NCBI GenBank assembly: GCA_046760105.1
Contig: JBHIDJ010000004.1
Span: 23,581-87,580 of the forward strand
Source of the DNA: JBHIDJ01 sp046760105
GTDB lineage: Bacteria > Pseudomonadota > Gammaproteobacteria > Acidiferrobacterales > SPGG2
Direction of reading: 5' to 3'
Length of the DNA stretch: 64,000 nucleotides
Positions 35,492 through 45,324 of the stretch are shown here, piece by piece. Position 1 is the first letter of the stretch; the number at the start of each line of letters is the position of its first letter. The position numbers and the translations under genes were made by a program. Below the pieces are notes generated by a model, which had not been told where the DNA came from, did no database searches, and saw only the letters and a program-made list of their open reading frames with translations.

Positions 35492-38049
35492 CAGAAAAGT
35501 TCCTTGGGGATAACTTGGGCCGGTGGTGCTACTACGGGGGGTAGCCCGTCGTTCTCTTCGTCGGCAACCTCAGCTTCTGGCGTTACGGGCTCGGTACCGA
35601 CGAGGAAATACTCTACGATTGCGGATGGGCTCTCCGGATAGGTGGGTTCACCGGTCTCGCGATCGACGCTCACTGCTACCACACCGTCCGGTACCGGCAA
35701 CGATTTCTCGGACAGTCCCTTCAACGCTGTGTCCATGTAATCGATCCAGATCGGTAGAGCAGCACGCGCCCCAGCCTCGCCCGGTCCGAGCGATGTCGGT
35801 TGGTCGAAGCCGATCCAAGTCGTGGTGACTATATCGGGGGTGAAACCCGAAAACCACGCATCATGGAACTCATTCGTGGTACCGGTCTTGCCCGCAAGGT
35901 CTGCACGGCCAAGCACCAACGCCCGTCTGCCGGTGCCCCGGGTGATCACGTCCTTCATTACACTCGTTATAATGAACGCGTTCTCTTTGCTGATAACACG
36001 TGGTGCATAGCGGGGTTGGAGCGCCGGTGTCTCCGCGGTCATCGGATCAACGTTCCGCACGACCATGGCAGGTCTATTATCGGGACAGTCCTCGCAAATC
36101 ACGCTAGGGTTGGCCTGCTCAAGAATATTGCCATCGGCGTCTTCGATGCGACTAATGAAGTAAGGTTCCACCAGATAGCCACCGTTGGCGAATACGCCGA
36201 ATGCGGTGGCCATCTGTAGCGGTGTCGCTGATGCCGTGCCCAACGCCAAGGAGAGGTTGCGCGGAAGCTTTGCACGCTCGAAGCCAAAACGTTCCAGGTA
36301 CTCGGCTGCGTAATCCGGTTCAATATGCCGCAGCAGTCGTACCGACACGAGGTTGAGTGAGAGCGTAAGTGCCTTGCGCAACGGTGTTGGCCCGAAAAAC
36401 TTCCGGCTGTAGTTGTGGGGCCGCCAGACATCCTCCAGCCCGGAATCTTGTTCAGAGATTACGATGGGTGCACCGCTTACGGGGGTGGCGGTGGTAAAGC
36501 CCTTTTCCAACGCGGCGGAATAAATAAATGGCTTCAGGTTGGATCCCGGCTGCCGTTGCGCCTGGATCGCGCGGTTGAACTTGCTACGGTCAAAATCGGA
36601 ACCGCCGGTCAGCGCGAGAATGGCGCCATCGGTCGGGCGCAGTGAAACCAACGCCCCTGCTATTTCTGGCAACTGCGCAAGAAGCCAGTACCCTGGTTCA
36701 TCCTGACCTTCGGTTTCATCATTTTGGTTTTCGGTTTTTTGTTTCTCGGCAACCTCCGTTTTTTTCTCCGCGTACTCCAAATAGATAATGTCGCCCGGTG
36801 TGAGAATGTCGGCTGCCTTCGTAGGGGCGGGTCCGCGCGTGGTTTCATCTATGTACTTACGTGCCCACGATAATCCGTCCCAGCCGATCTCCACCATATA
36901 GCCGTCCTGCGTGTAAACGCTCGCTGTCTTTTCGCCGAGTGCAAACACGATTCCCGGTAACAGCTCGCCGACAGCACGGTAGTCCTTGAGGATATCGTCT
37001 AGGTATTCCTGATCGATCTCGGCGCCGCTGATACCGACGTGGCCGGCGGGGCCACGGTAACCGTGGCGCCGTTCATACGCGCGCAACCCGCGACGCAGGG
37101 CCCAATTGGCCGCTTCTTGGTAGTCCGCGCGGATAGTGGTGTAGATGTGAAAGCCGCCACCATAGCTTTCCTCGTCATACCGCTCCACCATGTATTGCCG
37201 TACCATTTCGCCAATATATGGCGCCTCAACATCGTATGTGAGAGCGTTTTTGGTTGCCGTAAGTGGAGATTCTTTGGCGGATTCATAAGTTTCGTCATCA
37301 ATGAAGTCAAGCGCGCGCATGCGGTGTAGCACATAATCGCGTCGTTCGATCGCGCGGTCAGGATTGCTTAAAGGGTTATTGCGCGAAGGTGCCTTTGGCA
37401 GACCGGCGAGCGTAGCGGTCTCTGGCACTGTTAACGCATCCAGGGATTTGCCGTAGTAGACACGTGCGGCGGCCCCAAAACCGTAGGCACGATGACCGAG
37501 AAAGATCTTATTTAGGTAGAGCTCCAGGATGTCCTTCTTAGTCAGTTGGCGCTCGATTTTGAACGCGAGCAGGATCTCTTTGAACTTGCGGGTATAGGTT
37601 TTCTCCGGGCTCAAGAAAAAGTTTCGGGCCACTTGCATGGTAATGGTGCTCGCACCTTGGCTGTGGGTGCCGGTGCGGAGGTTATGCCATGTGGCACGCG
37701 CGATCCCCAGGAAATCGACACCGTAGTGGTTGTAGAAGTCGTCGTCCTCCGCCGCAAGAATCGCCTTGATCAGCAGAGGCGGAACCTGATCGGCCGTTAG
37801 AAGAATACGTTTTTCCTCACCAAACTCCGCCAGCAGCCGGTTGTCTGCTGAGTAAACGCGCATGGGCACTTTGAGGCGTTCTTCGGAAAAATCGATGGAC
37901 GGCAGTTGCGGCGTGAAAATAAGGGTCGCTATGGCCACAATTAGAGCTGCGCTCACGAATAATCCGAACGATATAAGGGACAGAAGCAACCACGGTCTGC
38001 GTGGGAGAGACCGGCGCACTCGAGATCCTGAAGAAGAGGGGTCGCTCAT
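35491..38049 (-). CDS. ponA: Penicillin-binding protein 1A
   Basis: PBP1A is a bifunctional peptidoglycan synthase of the inner membrane. From the ATG at 38049 it has 852 residues, close to E. coli MrcA (850); a longer frame opens with TTG at 38127. A membrane anchor follows the cytoplasmic tail. The glycosyltransferase domain has AAEDDDFYNHYGVDFLGIARA with the catalytic Glu, and ASTITMQVARN. The transpeptidase domain has the active-site RQPGSNLKPFIYSAALEKG (SxxK), SLN, and KTGTTNEFHDAWFSGF. A charged EKKTEVAEKQKTENQN-like insert lies in the OB-like domain. It is divergent from pilM, the usual arrangement in gammaproteobacteria. Confidence 0.96.
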   Translation of the reverse strand: MSDPSSSGSRVRRSLPRRPWLLLSLISFGLFVSAALIVAIATLIFTPQLPSIDFSEERLKVPMRVYSADNRLLAEFGEEKRILLTADQVPPLLIKAILAAEDDDFYNHYGVDFLGIARATWHNLRTGTHSQGASTITMQVARNFFLSPEKTYTRKFKEILLAFKIERQLTKKDILELYLNKIFLGHRAYGFGAAARVYYGKSLDALTVPETATLAGLPKAPSRNNPLSNPDRAIERRDYVLHRMRALDFIDDETYESAKESPLTATKNALTYDVEAPYIGEMVRQYMVERYDEESYGGGFHIYTTIRADYQEAANWALRRGLRAYERRHGYRGPAGHVGISGAEIDQEYLDDILKDYRAVGELLPGIVFALGEKTASVYTQDGYMVEIGWDGLSWARKYIDETTRGPAPTKAADILTPGDIIYLEYAEKKTEVAEKQKTENQNDETEGQDEPGYWLLAQLPEIAGALVSLRPTDGAILALTGGSDFDRSKFNRAIQAQRQPGSNLKPFIYSAALEKGFTTATPVSGAPIVISEQDSGLEDVWRPHNYSRKFFGPTPLRKALTLSLNLVSVRLLRHIEPDYAAEYLERFGFERAKLPRNLSLALGTASATPLQMATAFGVFANGGYLVEPYFISRIEDADGNILEQANPSVICEDCPDNRPAMVVRNVDPMTAETPALQPRYAPRVISKENAFIITSVMKDVITRGTGRRALVLGRADLAGKTGTTNEFHDAWFSGFTPDIVTTTWIGFDQPTSLGPGEAGARAALPIWIDYMDTALKGLSEKSLPVPDGVVAVSVDRETGEPTYPESPSAIVEYFLVGTEPVTPEAEVADEENDGLPPVVAPPAQVIPKELF

Positions 38050-38241
38050 AGTGTACGTTCGACAGCTGAATTCAGCGCACGCCGAATCAGCCCGAACCTC
38101 GGGCCGCGAAGTATAAATCGAAACCAATCATCGCCAAAGGCATATTTGTCACTTCCGCTCGCCATGGTCTATATTTGGGGGTAGTATTTAACGTGCGTTT
38201 GCAGCTATCTCTCATAAGTACATGAGTTAAAACGAGATTTC

Positions 38242-39318
38242 GTGGGCGTCTTAGACAAACTATTTGGCAAAGGTAGACAGCCTGTAATTGGCATAGACGT
38301 CAGTTCGTCTGCCTGCAAGGTGCTCGAGCTCAGCCGGGCCGATGAGCACCTGCGCGTTGAGCGTTATGCGGTTGAACCCCTACCGCAGAATTCTGTTGTC
38401 GAGCACGCTATAACCGAGGTCGAGCAGGTCGCGTCGGCGGTCGAACGTGCGGTAAAGCGCTCGGGGACCCGCTGTAAGCATGCAGCCGTAGCGGTAGCTG
38501 GGGCGCATGTGATCACCAAGACTATCCGGATGCCGGCCAATCTGAATGACTCGGAGCTACAAACACAAATCGAGATGGAGGCGGATCATTACATCCCGTA
38601 TCCACTCGATGAGGTGAACATGGATTATCAGGTGTTAGGGCCGGCCGAAGATAACGCGGAGGAGCTCGAGGTGTTGATGGCTGCATGCCGCAAGGAAATC
38701 GTTGATGATTACGTGGCCGTCATCCAGGCGCATGGACTGACCCCTGCAGTTGTCGATATCGAGACATACGCCATGGAAAACGCTTATTCGCTTATTGCCC
38801 AACACATGCCAGGCGGGGGCATGGAGAAGACGGTTGCGATGCTCGATGTGGGCGCGACGACGACGAATATCAACGTGATTCACAACAATCGTTCGGTTTA
38901 CAGTCGCGACCATACATTTGGCGGACGTCAATTGACTGAGGAAATTCAAAGACGTTACGGATTGTCGTATGAAGAAGCGGGTCTGGCCAAGAAGCAAGGT
39001 GGATTGCCGGATAACTACCAGACCGACGTGCTTCGCCCATTTATGGAAGCAATGTGCCAAGAGGCCATGCGCGCCTTACAGTTTTTCTATTCCTCGAGCC
39101 CCTTCAATAGTGTCGATCAGTTGTTGATGGCAGGTGGGTGCGCGCAAATCCCAGGGATTGACGAAATGGTCGCCGCGCGCATCGGTGTGCCGGCCATGGT
39201 GGCGAATCCTTTTGCGAGTATGTCACTCGCTTCGCGCATCAAGCCGCAAATGCTGGCCAACGATGCACCCTCGCTGATGATCAGTTGTGGCCTCGCGTTG
39301 CGGAGTTTTGAGCAATGA
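38242..39318 (+). CDS. pilM: Type IV pilus assembly protein PilM
   Basis: PilM is an actin-like cytoplasmic ATPase-fold protein that binds the N-terminus of PilN and links the inner-membrane platform to the motor. The 358-residue product starts at a GTG. It carries VIGIDVSSSACKVLELS, MEADHYIPYPLDEVNMDYQVLG and MLDVGATTTNINVIHNNRSVYSR-like phosphate motifs (about residues 200-225), and LLMAGGCAQIPGI. The gene opens the pilMNOPQ operon, with overlapping stop/start to pilN (ATGA). The 192-nt ponA-pilM gap must hold both promoters; no clear element was identified. Confidence 0.96.
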   Translation: MGVLDKLFGKGRQPVIGIDVSSSACKVLELSRADEHLRVERYAVEPLPQNSVVEHAITEVEQVASAVERAVKRSGTRCKHAAVAVAGAHVITKTIRMPANLNDSELQTQIEMEADHYIPYPLDEVNMDYQVLGPAEDNAEELEVLMAACRKEIVDDYVAVIQAHGLTPAVVDIETYAMENAYSLIAQHMPGGGMEKTVAMLDVGATTTNINVIHNNRSVYSRDHTFGGRQLTEEIQRRYGLSYEEAGLAKKQGGLPDNYQTDVLRPFMEAMCQEAMRALQFFYSSSPFNSVDQLLMAGGCAQIPGIDEMVAARIGVPAMVANPFASMSLASRIKPQMLANDAPSLMISCGLALRSFEQ

Positions 39319-39899
39319 CCACGCAGCTCAATCTACTTCCCTGGCGCGAGATGCGCCGCAAGGAGCAGGATCGCCAACTGCTTACAATGGCGATCAGTGC
39401 GTGGATATTGATGGGATTGATCGTGTTTTACGCGCATCTGCATGTCACTGGACTAATTGACGATCAAAATCGGCGTAACGGGTATCTTAAGCAGGAGATT
39501 GCCAAGGTTGATAAAGAGATAAAAGAGATCAAGGAACTCAAGAAGCAGCGCCAGGCATTGATCGCCCGTATGAATGTCATCTATGAACTGCAAGGCGACC
39601 GCACCCAGATCGTCCATGTGTTTGACGATCTTGTACGCAAGTTGCCCGAAGGTATCTATTTCAGGACGCTCAAGCAGACGGGTAAGAGTATCGCAGTGAA
39701 AGGTGTCGCACAGTCCAACGCACGCGTGTCGGCACTTATGCGTAATCTCGATGCATCCGAGTGGTTTGCCAGTCCCAATCTCAACATCATAAACGTCAAG
39801 GAGGATGGCAATGACCGGGTCAGCGAGTTTACACTAAAAGTGAAGCAGACATCGAAGGCGAAGACGGATAAGGGACAACAAAAGGGGTCGGGCTCGTGA
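39315..39899 (+). CDS. pilN: Type IV pilus assembly protein PilN
   Basis: The 194-residue inner-membrane protein starts TTQLNLLPWREMRRKEQDRQ, the conserved PilM-binding INLLPWR motif. One transmembrane helix covers about residues 23-43. A coiled coil (QEIAKVDKEIKEIKELKKQR) and a periplasmic ferredoxin-like domain follow. It forms heterodimers with PilO. It overlaps pilM and pilO by 4 nt on each side. Confidence 0.95.
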   Translation: MTTQLNLLPWREMRRKEQDRQLLTMAISAWILMGLIVFYAHLHVTGLIDDQNRRNGYLKQEIAKVDKEIKEIKELKKQRQALIARMNVIYELQGDRTQIVHVFDDLVRKLPEGIYFRTLKQTGKSIAVKGVAQSNARVSALMRNLDASEWFASPNLNIINVKEDGNDRVSEFTLKVKQTSKAKTDKGQQKGSGS

Positions 39900-40540
39900 C
39901 CTTAGATGACCTTAAAAACATAGATGTCAATAACATCCCGAGCTGGCCCCTGCCAGTCAAGATTGGCGGCGTTGTAATCGTCGGCCTGCTGATTTTGGCC
40001 GCAGGCTTCTGGTTTATTATTCGCGGCGAATGGGAGCAGTACGAACAGGCCCAGGCACAAGAGGCAAAGCTAAAGTCTACCTTTGAAAACAAAGTGGCTC
40101 TGGCTATCAATTTGACTGCATATAAGCAACAGATGGAAGAAATGAGACAGACTTTTGGCAGCCTGCTTCGGCAGTTGCCTGATACGACAGAAGTGCCGGA
40201 TTTACTCATCGATATTACCCAGGCCGGACTGGGGCGCGGATTGGAGTTCGTACTGTTTAAGCCGGAGAAAGAAAATCCAAAGGAGTTCTACGCTGAACTA
40301 CCCATAAGCGTAAAGATAAGGGGCAATTATCATGAACTGGCCCAGTTCGTGAGCGATGTGGCGGCTCTGCCGCGCATCGTGACTTTCGGGGACATCACGA
40401 TAGACCATGACAAAAAATCGACTAAGCTGGTTATGTCAGCGAAGGCTAAGACCTACCGTTATCTGGATGACGCCGAAATCGCCAAGCTCGCTGCAGCCAA
40501 GAAGAAGACCAAGAAAGGCAGGAGAAGGAAGAAGAAATAA
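39896..40540 (+). CDS. pilO: Type IV pilus assembly protein PilO
   Basis: The 214-residue product begins with a GTG overlapping the pilN stop. After a short cytoplasmic part (TLDDLKNIDVNNIPSWPLPV) one transmembrane helix (about residues 22-43) leads to a coiled coil and a periplasmic domain with LRQLPDTTEVPDLLIDITQAG and FKPEKENPKEFYAELPISV. The lysine/arginine-rich end KKKTKKGRRRKKK is unusual but common at pilO 3' ends. It partners PilN and PilP. Confidence 0.95.
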   Translation: MTLDDLKNIDVNNIPSWPLPVKIGGVVIVGLLILAAGFWFIIRGEWEQYEQAQAQEAKLKSTFENKVALAINLTAYKQQMEEMRQTFGSLLRQLPDTTEVPDLLIDITQAGLGRGLEFVLFKPEKENPKEFYAELPISVKIRGNYHELAQFVSDVAALPRIVTFGDITIDHDKKSTKLVMSAKAKTYRYLDDAEIAKLAAAKKKTKKGRRRKKK

Positions 40541-40542
40541 TA

Positions 40543-41058
40543 ATGAATACACGTCTGACGATTGTGTTCGTTGTCCTATTGTGCGTCGTGCTTAGCGGTT
40601 GTGGTAGCGATGGTATGGACGACCTGCGCGACTGGGTTGTTAAGCAACGCGAGAGCCGCAAGCCTCGAGTCGAACCGCTTCCGGAGATCAGGACGCATGA
40701 ATCGTTCCTTTACACAGCGGACAACATGGCTGACCCGTTTGCACCGTTTAACCTAAAACCACAAGGCGCAAGTGCAGGTGGGGCGAGGCCAGATATGAAT
40801 CGTCGTAGGGATCCGCTGGAGGATTATCCGCTCGACTCGTTGAAAATGGTGGGCACGCTGACACGCGGGAATCAGTCATGGGCGGTTATTCAGGCGCCAG
40901 ATGGGGCGGTACATCGGGCCAAGGTCGGCGATCATATGGGACAGAATTTCGGGATGGTCACAAAGATCACAGAGGATAAAGTGGATTTGGTCGAGCTCAT
41001 CCAGAATCCGTTGGGTGATTGGATTGAACGCGAGGCGAACCTCGCGATTTCAGAATGA
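40543..41058 (+). CDS. pilP: Pilus assembly lipoprotein PilP
   Basis: The 171-residue lipoprotein has a signal with lipobox VLSGC (lipidated Cys20). An unstructured segment ESFLYTADNMADPFAPF-like (about residues 50-66) binds PilNO. The C-terminal beta-sandwich contains YPLDSLKMVGTL and GAVHRAKVGDHMGQNFGMV. It connects the inner-membrane PilNO platform to the secretin PilQ. GGAAGAAG precedes the ATG, and pilQ follows after 9 nt. Confidence 0.95.
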   Translation: MNTRLTIVFVVLLCVVLSGCGSDGMDDLRDWVVKQRESRKPRVEPLPEIRTHESFLYTADNMADPFAPFNLKPQGASAGGARPDMNRRRDPLEDYPLDSLKMVGTLTRGNQSWAVIQAPDGAVHRAKVGDHMGQNFGMVTKITEDKVDLVELIQNPLGDWIEREANLAISE

Positions 41059-41067
41059 GAGAAGCCT

Positions 41068-43629
41068 ATGAAAGGGGATGCAACAACTTTAGCAGCAACG
41101 GTTCGACAGGTACTGGCACCGCAATTTCTGGCGCTGATGCTGTTCGTGTTGGGGGTGTTGATTGCTGCCATCGCGTTCAGTGCGGAAGTGGAGTCTTTGG
41201 CTTGGGAGGACGATGCAGGCGCGGTCCTGCAGATCCGCGTAAAAGGGGAGTCGACTTATCGCACGGAGAGTCTCGAAGGCGGTCAACGTTTACGCATCAC
41301 ATTTTCCGACAGCACGTTGAGCCCGTCGGCGAGCGAACTAGAGAAGCGTGGCAAGGTAAAAGGCGTATATCCCTACCTGGCCGATAATGGCACAGCGGTA
41401 AACGTTGATTTATTGCTGACTGAGCCCGGACAGCTCGAGGTCGAGAAAACCACGGATGGCTACCGTGTGGCAGCGATTGCCGGTGTGACGCCCACCGTGG
41501 GGGCGGCGCCTGCAGCCGCTCCCTCCGCGCCTGTTGTGGAGCCCACAGCTCCGGTCGCCGTGCCGTCGGGTGAAAACGTGATTGAGGAGATTCGTTATGC
41601 AGCCCTTCCCGGGGGCCGCGTTCAAGTCAGCTTGAAAATGTCGCAGCCGCCACCCACGCCGGCGGCGTTCAGCATTACGAATCCCGCCAGAATAGCGCTC
41701 GATTTCGCAAACACACGGGTGGGGCTGGAGAAGAAGACGATACGTGTCAACGAAGGCGCGGTGTTGAATGTGACCGCGATCGAAGCCGAAGGTCGCACGC
41801 GCGTGGTGCTTAGTCTGGTGAGACCGGTCGCTTATACTACTGTCACCGACGGGGACACGTTGGCCCTCATCCTGGAGAGTCCAACGCAGGCGATTGCGCC
41901 AGCCCAACAACCACAGGTAACGCGCTTTACTGCGGTCCGCAAAGGCGGCAAGTTCAGTCTGCGCGATATCGATTTTCGCAGAGGCCCGTTGGGCGAGGCT
42001 CACGTTACTGTTACCTTGTCCGACCCGGCGGTGGGTATCGACGTGAGCGAACAGGCTGGGCAGATCATTCTCGATTTCTTGGACACCTCACTGCCCGTCG
42101 AACTACAGCGCCGGCTCGACGTAGTAGACTTCGCCACGCCCGTGCAGACCATCGACGCCTTTCCTTCGGGGCGAAACACCCGCATGATCATCACGCCTAA
42201 GGGTCGCTACGAGCACACCGCCTTTCAGGCCGGTAATACATTTTCTGTCAGCGTAAAACCGATTCTGGAGAAGGAAGAAGAGCAACCCGTCGATGAGTTC
42301 GGTTATTCCGGCGAGAAGCTGTCACTGAACTTTCAAAACATCGATGTGCGCGCGGCGCTGCAGGTACTTGCGGACTTCACGGGTCTGAATTTCGTCGTCA
42401 GTGACACCGTCAAGGGTAGCCTCACCCTGCGACTCAAGGACGTGCCCTGGGATCAGGCTTTGGACATCATTGTCCAGAGCAAGAATCTCGCCGTACGGCG
42501 CGCGGGCAACGTCCTCACGGTGGCGCCCGCGGATGAAGTCGCGGCCAGGGAGCAGGCCGCGCTCGAGGCGACTAGGACAGTCCTTGATCTCGAACCTTTG
42601 GTCTCCGAGTTGATTCAGATCAACTATGCCAAGGCCCAAGATATTGCTCGTCTGCTGAGATCGATCAAGGCCATCCCCTCAGCAACCGTGGCGGCTGGGG
42701 AGCATCCCGTGTTTGGTCCCACGGCGACTGGAGAGATCGTCGGCGCGACCGACAGCAATACGCTTCTATCGCCGCGTGGTCAGGTGACGGTCGATGAGCG
42801 TACCAATTCTGTGCTGATCCAGGATACCCCGCAAAAGATTCGCGAGGTCCGCAAGCTGATCGCGCAACTGGATCAGCCGGTGCGGCAGGTCATGATCGAG
42901 ACACGGCTGGTCGAGGCCACGGAAAGCTTCAGCAGGAACCTGGGCGCAAAGTTTGGGGTACAATCCGCCGAGACGACGAGCGACTTTCGGATCGAGCAGC
43001 GCTCGACGTTGGGTGCTGACGGTTTGCTCACTAATGAAGGTTTGAATGTCAATCTCCCGGCGAATAATATTGGAAACAACGTCGCATCGTCGGTAGGCTT
43101 GGTGATTGCGAGGCTTGGTACCGGCAATCTGTTGAGCCTCGAACTTTCCGCCCTCGAGCAGGAGGGCCTCGGTAAGATCATATCGAGCCCTCGTCTGATT
43201 ACCGCTAATCAGAAGAAGGCCTTGATAGAACAGGGTGAAGAGCGGGTGTTCACCACCAACGTGCTCGGCGTGGGTTCCGTGGTCACCAAGCGGGCAACGC
43301 TGAAACTGGAGGTGACACCGCAGATTACGCCTGATGATCGCGTATTACTGGACGTCGTCATTACCAAGGACAACTTTGTAGATGCGGAACTCGGACTGCT
43401 CAACATAAAACAAATTGAAACTCAGGTTTTGTTAGACAATGGCGAAACTGTTGTCATTGGGGGCGTCTACGAGCGCGACAAAAACGACACGATAAACAAA
43501 GTACCGTTCTTGGGTGACATCCCGCTGCTCGGTTGGTTGTTTAAGAACAAGGCTGTCAGAGACAGTAAGACGGAACTGTTGATCTTTCTGACTCCAAAAA
43601 TCCTTTCCGAGGCCCTTACCCTTACTTAA
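41068..43629 (+). CDS. pilQ: Type IV pilus secretin PilQ
   Basis: PilQ is the outer-membrane secretin through which the pilus passes. The 853-residue precursor has a signal segment, an N-terminal beta-domain region with two AMIN domains (about residues 40-110 and 185-260), a further AMIN-like region to 400, and an N0/STN domain (NFQNIDVRAALQVLADFTGLNFVV). An N1/KH-like domain and the secretin core follow, with VPFLGDIPLLGWLFKNKAVRDSKTELLIFLTPKIL at its C-terminal end (residues about 815-849). It is the last gene of the pilMNOPQ run and is followed by a strong hairpin. Confidence 0.96.
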   Translation: MKGDATTLAATVRQVLAPQFLALMLFVLGVLIAAIAFSAEVESLAWEDDAGAVLQIRVKGESTYRTESLEGGQRLRITFSDSTLSPSASELEKRGKVKGVYPYLADNGTAVNVDLLLTEPGQLEVEKTTDGYRVAAIAGVTPTVGAAPAAAPSAPVVEPTAPVAVPSGENVIEEIRYAALPGGRVQVSLKMSQPPPTPAAFSITNPARIALDFANTRVGLEKKTIRVNEGAVLNVTAIEAEGRTRVVLSLVRPVAYTTVTDGDTLALILESPTQAIAPAQQPQVTRFTAVRKGGKFSLRDIDFRRGPLGEAHVTVTLSDPAVGIDVSEQAGQIILDFLDTSLPVELQRRLDVVDFATPVQTIDAFPSGRNTRMIITPKGRYEHTAFQAGNTFSVSVKPILEKEEEQPVDEFGYSGEKLSLNFQNIDVRAALQVLADFTGLNFVVSDTVKGSLTLRLKDVPWDQALDIIVQSKNLAVRRAGNVLTVAPADEVAAREQAALEATRTVLDLEPLVSELIQINYAKAQDIARLLRSIKAIPSATVAAGEHPVFGPTATGEIVGATDSNTLLSPRGQVTVDERTNSVLIQDTPQKIREVRKLIAQLDQPVRQVMIETRLVEATESFSRNLGAKFGVQSAETTSDFRIEQRSTLGADGLLTNEGLNVNLPANNIGNNVASSVGLVIARLGTGNLLSLELSALEQEGLGKIISSPRLITANQKKALIEQGEERVFTTNVLGVGSVVTKRATLKLEVTPQITPDDRVLLDVVITKDNFVDAELGLLNIKQIETQVLLDNGETVVIGGVYERDKNDTINKVPFLGDIPLLGWLFKNKAVRDSKTELLIFLTPKILSEALTLT

Positions 43630-43643
43630 TACTTTGATACGGT

Positions 43644-43690
43644 CAAGCATCCCTACCGGCGTTGCCGGCAGGGATGCTTGATTTATTCCG
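43644..43690 (+). terminator. Hairpin after pilQ
   Basis: CAAGCATCCCTACCGGC (43644-43660) pairs with GCCGGCAGGGATGCTTG (43664-43680) at 16 of 17 positions around a GTT loop, followed by ATTTATT. It is the strongest hairpin in this region and probably ends most pilMNOPQ transcription, although some read-through into aroK is possible. Confidence 0.8.
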
Positions 43691-43715
43691 GTTAGGCTGG
43701 CATACCTGCGAGGCC

Positions 43716-44252
43716 ATGAAGGTCCCGGGGAATATATTCCTTATCGGCTCCATGGGGGCCGGCAAGTCTACGATCGGGCGTCAGCTCGCCGAGCTCTTGA
43801 GCAAGGACTTCTATGACTCTGATCAGGAGATCGAGCGACGCACGGGTGCGAGTATCGCGCTTATTTTTGAGATCGAAGGCGAAGTCGGGTTTCGCAAACG
43901 CGAAACGGCCGTCTTAGATGACCTCACACGCCTCGACAACGTGGTGCTTGCCACAGGTGGCGGCATCGTCCTGTCGGAGGAGAACCGTATCCTCCTTCGC
44001 AAACGTGGTATCGTTGTCTACCTAGCCGCCGATATCGATACGCTGACGCAACGCACCCGTCGCGATCGCAATCGCCCATTGTTACAGAAGAGCGACCGCC
44101 GGCAAAAGCTTGAGGAATTAATGAAACAACGCGAGCCCCTCTATCGACGGGAGGCCGATCTCGTCATGACAACGAGCCGACGGTCGCCGGCGGCGGTGGC
44201 ACGGAAGATTGCGGCTGCCCTGCATTCGCTGAATGTTGATGAAGACGCTTAA
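43716..44252 (+). CDS. aroK: Shikimate kinase
   Basis: AroK phosphorylates shikimate in the chorismate pathway. From the ATG at 43716 the protein has 178 residues. It has the P-loop IGSMGAGKSTIGRQLA, DSDQEIERRTGASI with the shikimate-binding Asp, GFRKRETAVL, and TGGGIVLSEENR. An upstream in-frame start at 43662 would lie inside the pilQ terminator hairpin and adds a non-family extension, so it is rejected. It overlaps aroB by up to 20 nt; the pilQ-aroK-aroB order is conserved in gammaproteobacteria. Confidence 0.95.
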   Translation: MKVPGNIFLIGSMGAGKSTIGRQLAELLSKDFYDSDQEIERRTGASIALIFEIEGEVGFRKRETAVLDDLTRLDNVVLATGGGIVLSEENRILLRKRGIVVYLAADIDTLTQRTRRDRNRPLLQKSDRRQKLEELMKQREPLYRREADLVMTTSRRSPAAVARKIAAALHSLNVDEDA

Positions 44253-45324
44253 TCTAGAGCTTGGGCAACGCAGCTACCCGATCTATATTGGTAAGGGCCT
44301 GCTCTCACGCGTCGATCTACTCACGCCTTATCTTAGCGACTGCCGCGTGGTGGTGGTCAGCAATGACACGGTTGCATCGCTGTACTTGGAGACGGTGATG
44401 AGTGTGCTTGCGCGGCAGCAACCGCTGTCGATTGTGCTGCCCGACGGCGAACAGTATAAAAACCTGGAAATACTCGATCGTGTCTTTACGGCGCTGCTGA
44501 CTGAGCATTGTGACCGGCATACCACTTTAATTGCCCTCGGCGGCGGTGTCGTCGGTGATCTCACCGGTTTCGCGGCCGCATGCTACCAACGCGGAGTCCC
44601 GTATATACAGATGCCGACTACGCTATTGGCCCAGGTAGACGCGTCTGTTGGCGGTAAAACGGCGGTAAACCATCCACTTGGCAAGAATATGATCGGCGCG
44701 TTTTATCAACCACGATGCGTTGTTATCGATACGGACACCTTGGATACGCTTCCGGACAGGGAACTCTCTGCGGGGCTCGCTGAAGTCATCAAATACGGAC
44801 TGATCCGGGACGCGCAGTTTTTCGCCTGGCTTGAAGACAACGTCGATCGACTAATCGATCGCGATCCCGCAGCCATTAGCTTTGCCATCCATCGTTCTTG
44901 CCACAACAAAGCGGAGGTGGTGAGTGCTGATGAAAAGGAAACAGGTATGCGCGCTCTGCTGAATCTGGGACACACCTTCGGGCACGCGATCGAAACGGGT
45001 CTTGGGTATGGAACGTGGTTGCACGGTGAGGCGGTGGCGGCCGGCATCGCCATGGCGACGGACCTATCAAGCCGCACGGGATGGTTGCCGACGGCCGACG
45101 TCGAGCGCATTGTGCGCCTACTAAAGCGCGCGAAGCTGCCGGTGCAGGCGCCAGCCGCGATCGACCCCTCACGTCTCTTGGAGCTCATGGCCGTGGATAA
45201 GAAAGTCCAGGGCGGGCGACTGCGGCTCGTGTTGCTCAAGGCCATCGGCGACGCGGTTGTTATTGATAATTTTGAGCGCGAACAGCTGGTGCAGACACTG
45301 CGTTCATGTCGGACTGAGCAATGA
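44233..45324 (+). CDS. aroB: 3-dehydroquinate synthase
   Basis: AroB converts DAHP to 3-dehydroquinate, the second step of the shikimate pathway, using NAD and a divalent metal. The 363-residue product has VSNDTVASLYLETV, the NAD-binding GGGVVGDLTGFAAACYQRG, MPTTLLAQVDASVGGKTAVN, and the metal-binding LNLGHTFGHAIET. The start could be ATG 44233 or ATG 44239. It overlaps aroK and ends in an ATGA with dgt, suggesting one translationally coupled unit. Confidence 0.96.
   Translation: MLMKTLNLELGQRSYPIYIGKGLLSRVDLLTPYLSDCRVVVVSNDTVASLYLETVMSVLARQQPLSIVLPDGEQYKNLEILDRVFTALLTEHCDRHTTLIALGGGVVGDLTGFAAACYQRGVPYIQMPTTLLAQVDASVGGKTAVNHPLGKNMIGAFYQPRCVVIDTDTLDTLPDRELSAGLAEVIKYGLIRDAQFFAWLEDNVDRLIDRDPAAISFAIHRSCHNKAEVVSADEKETGMRALLNLGHTFGHAIETGLGYGTWLHGEAVAAGIAMATDLSSRTGWLPTADVERIVRLLKRAKLPVQAPAAIDPSRLLELMAVDKKVQGGRLRLVLLKAIGDAVVIDNFEREQLVQTLRSCRTEQ

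Noticed and set aside
43662..43715. Upstream start for aroK
   Set aside because: It lies within the pilQ terminator hairpin and adds residues not typical of shikimate kinases.
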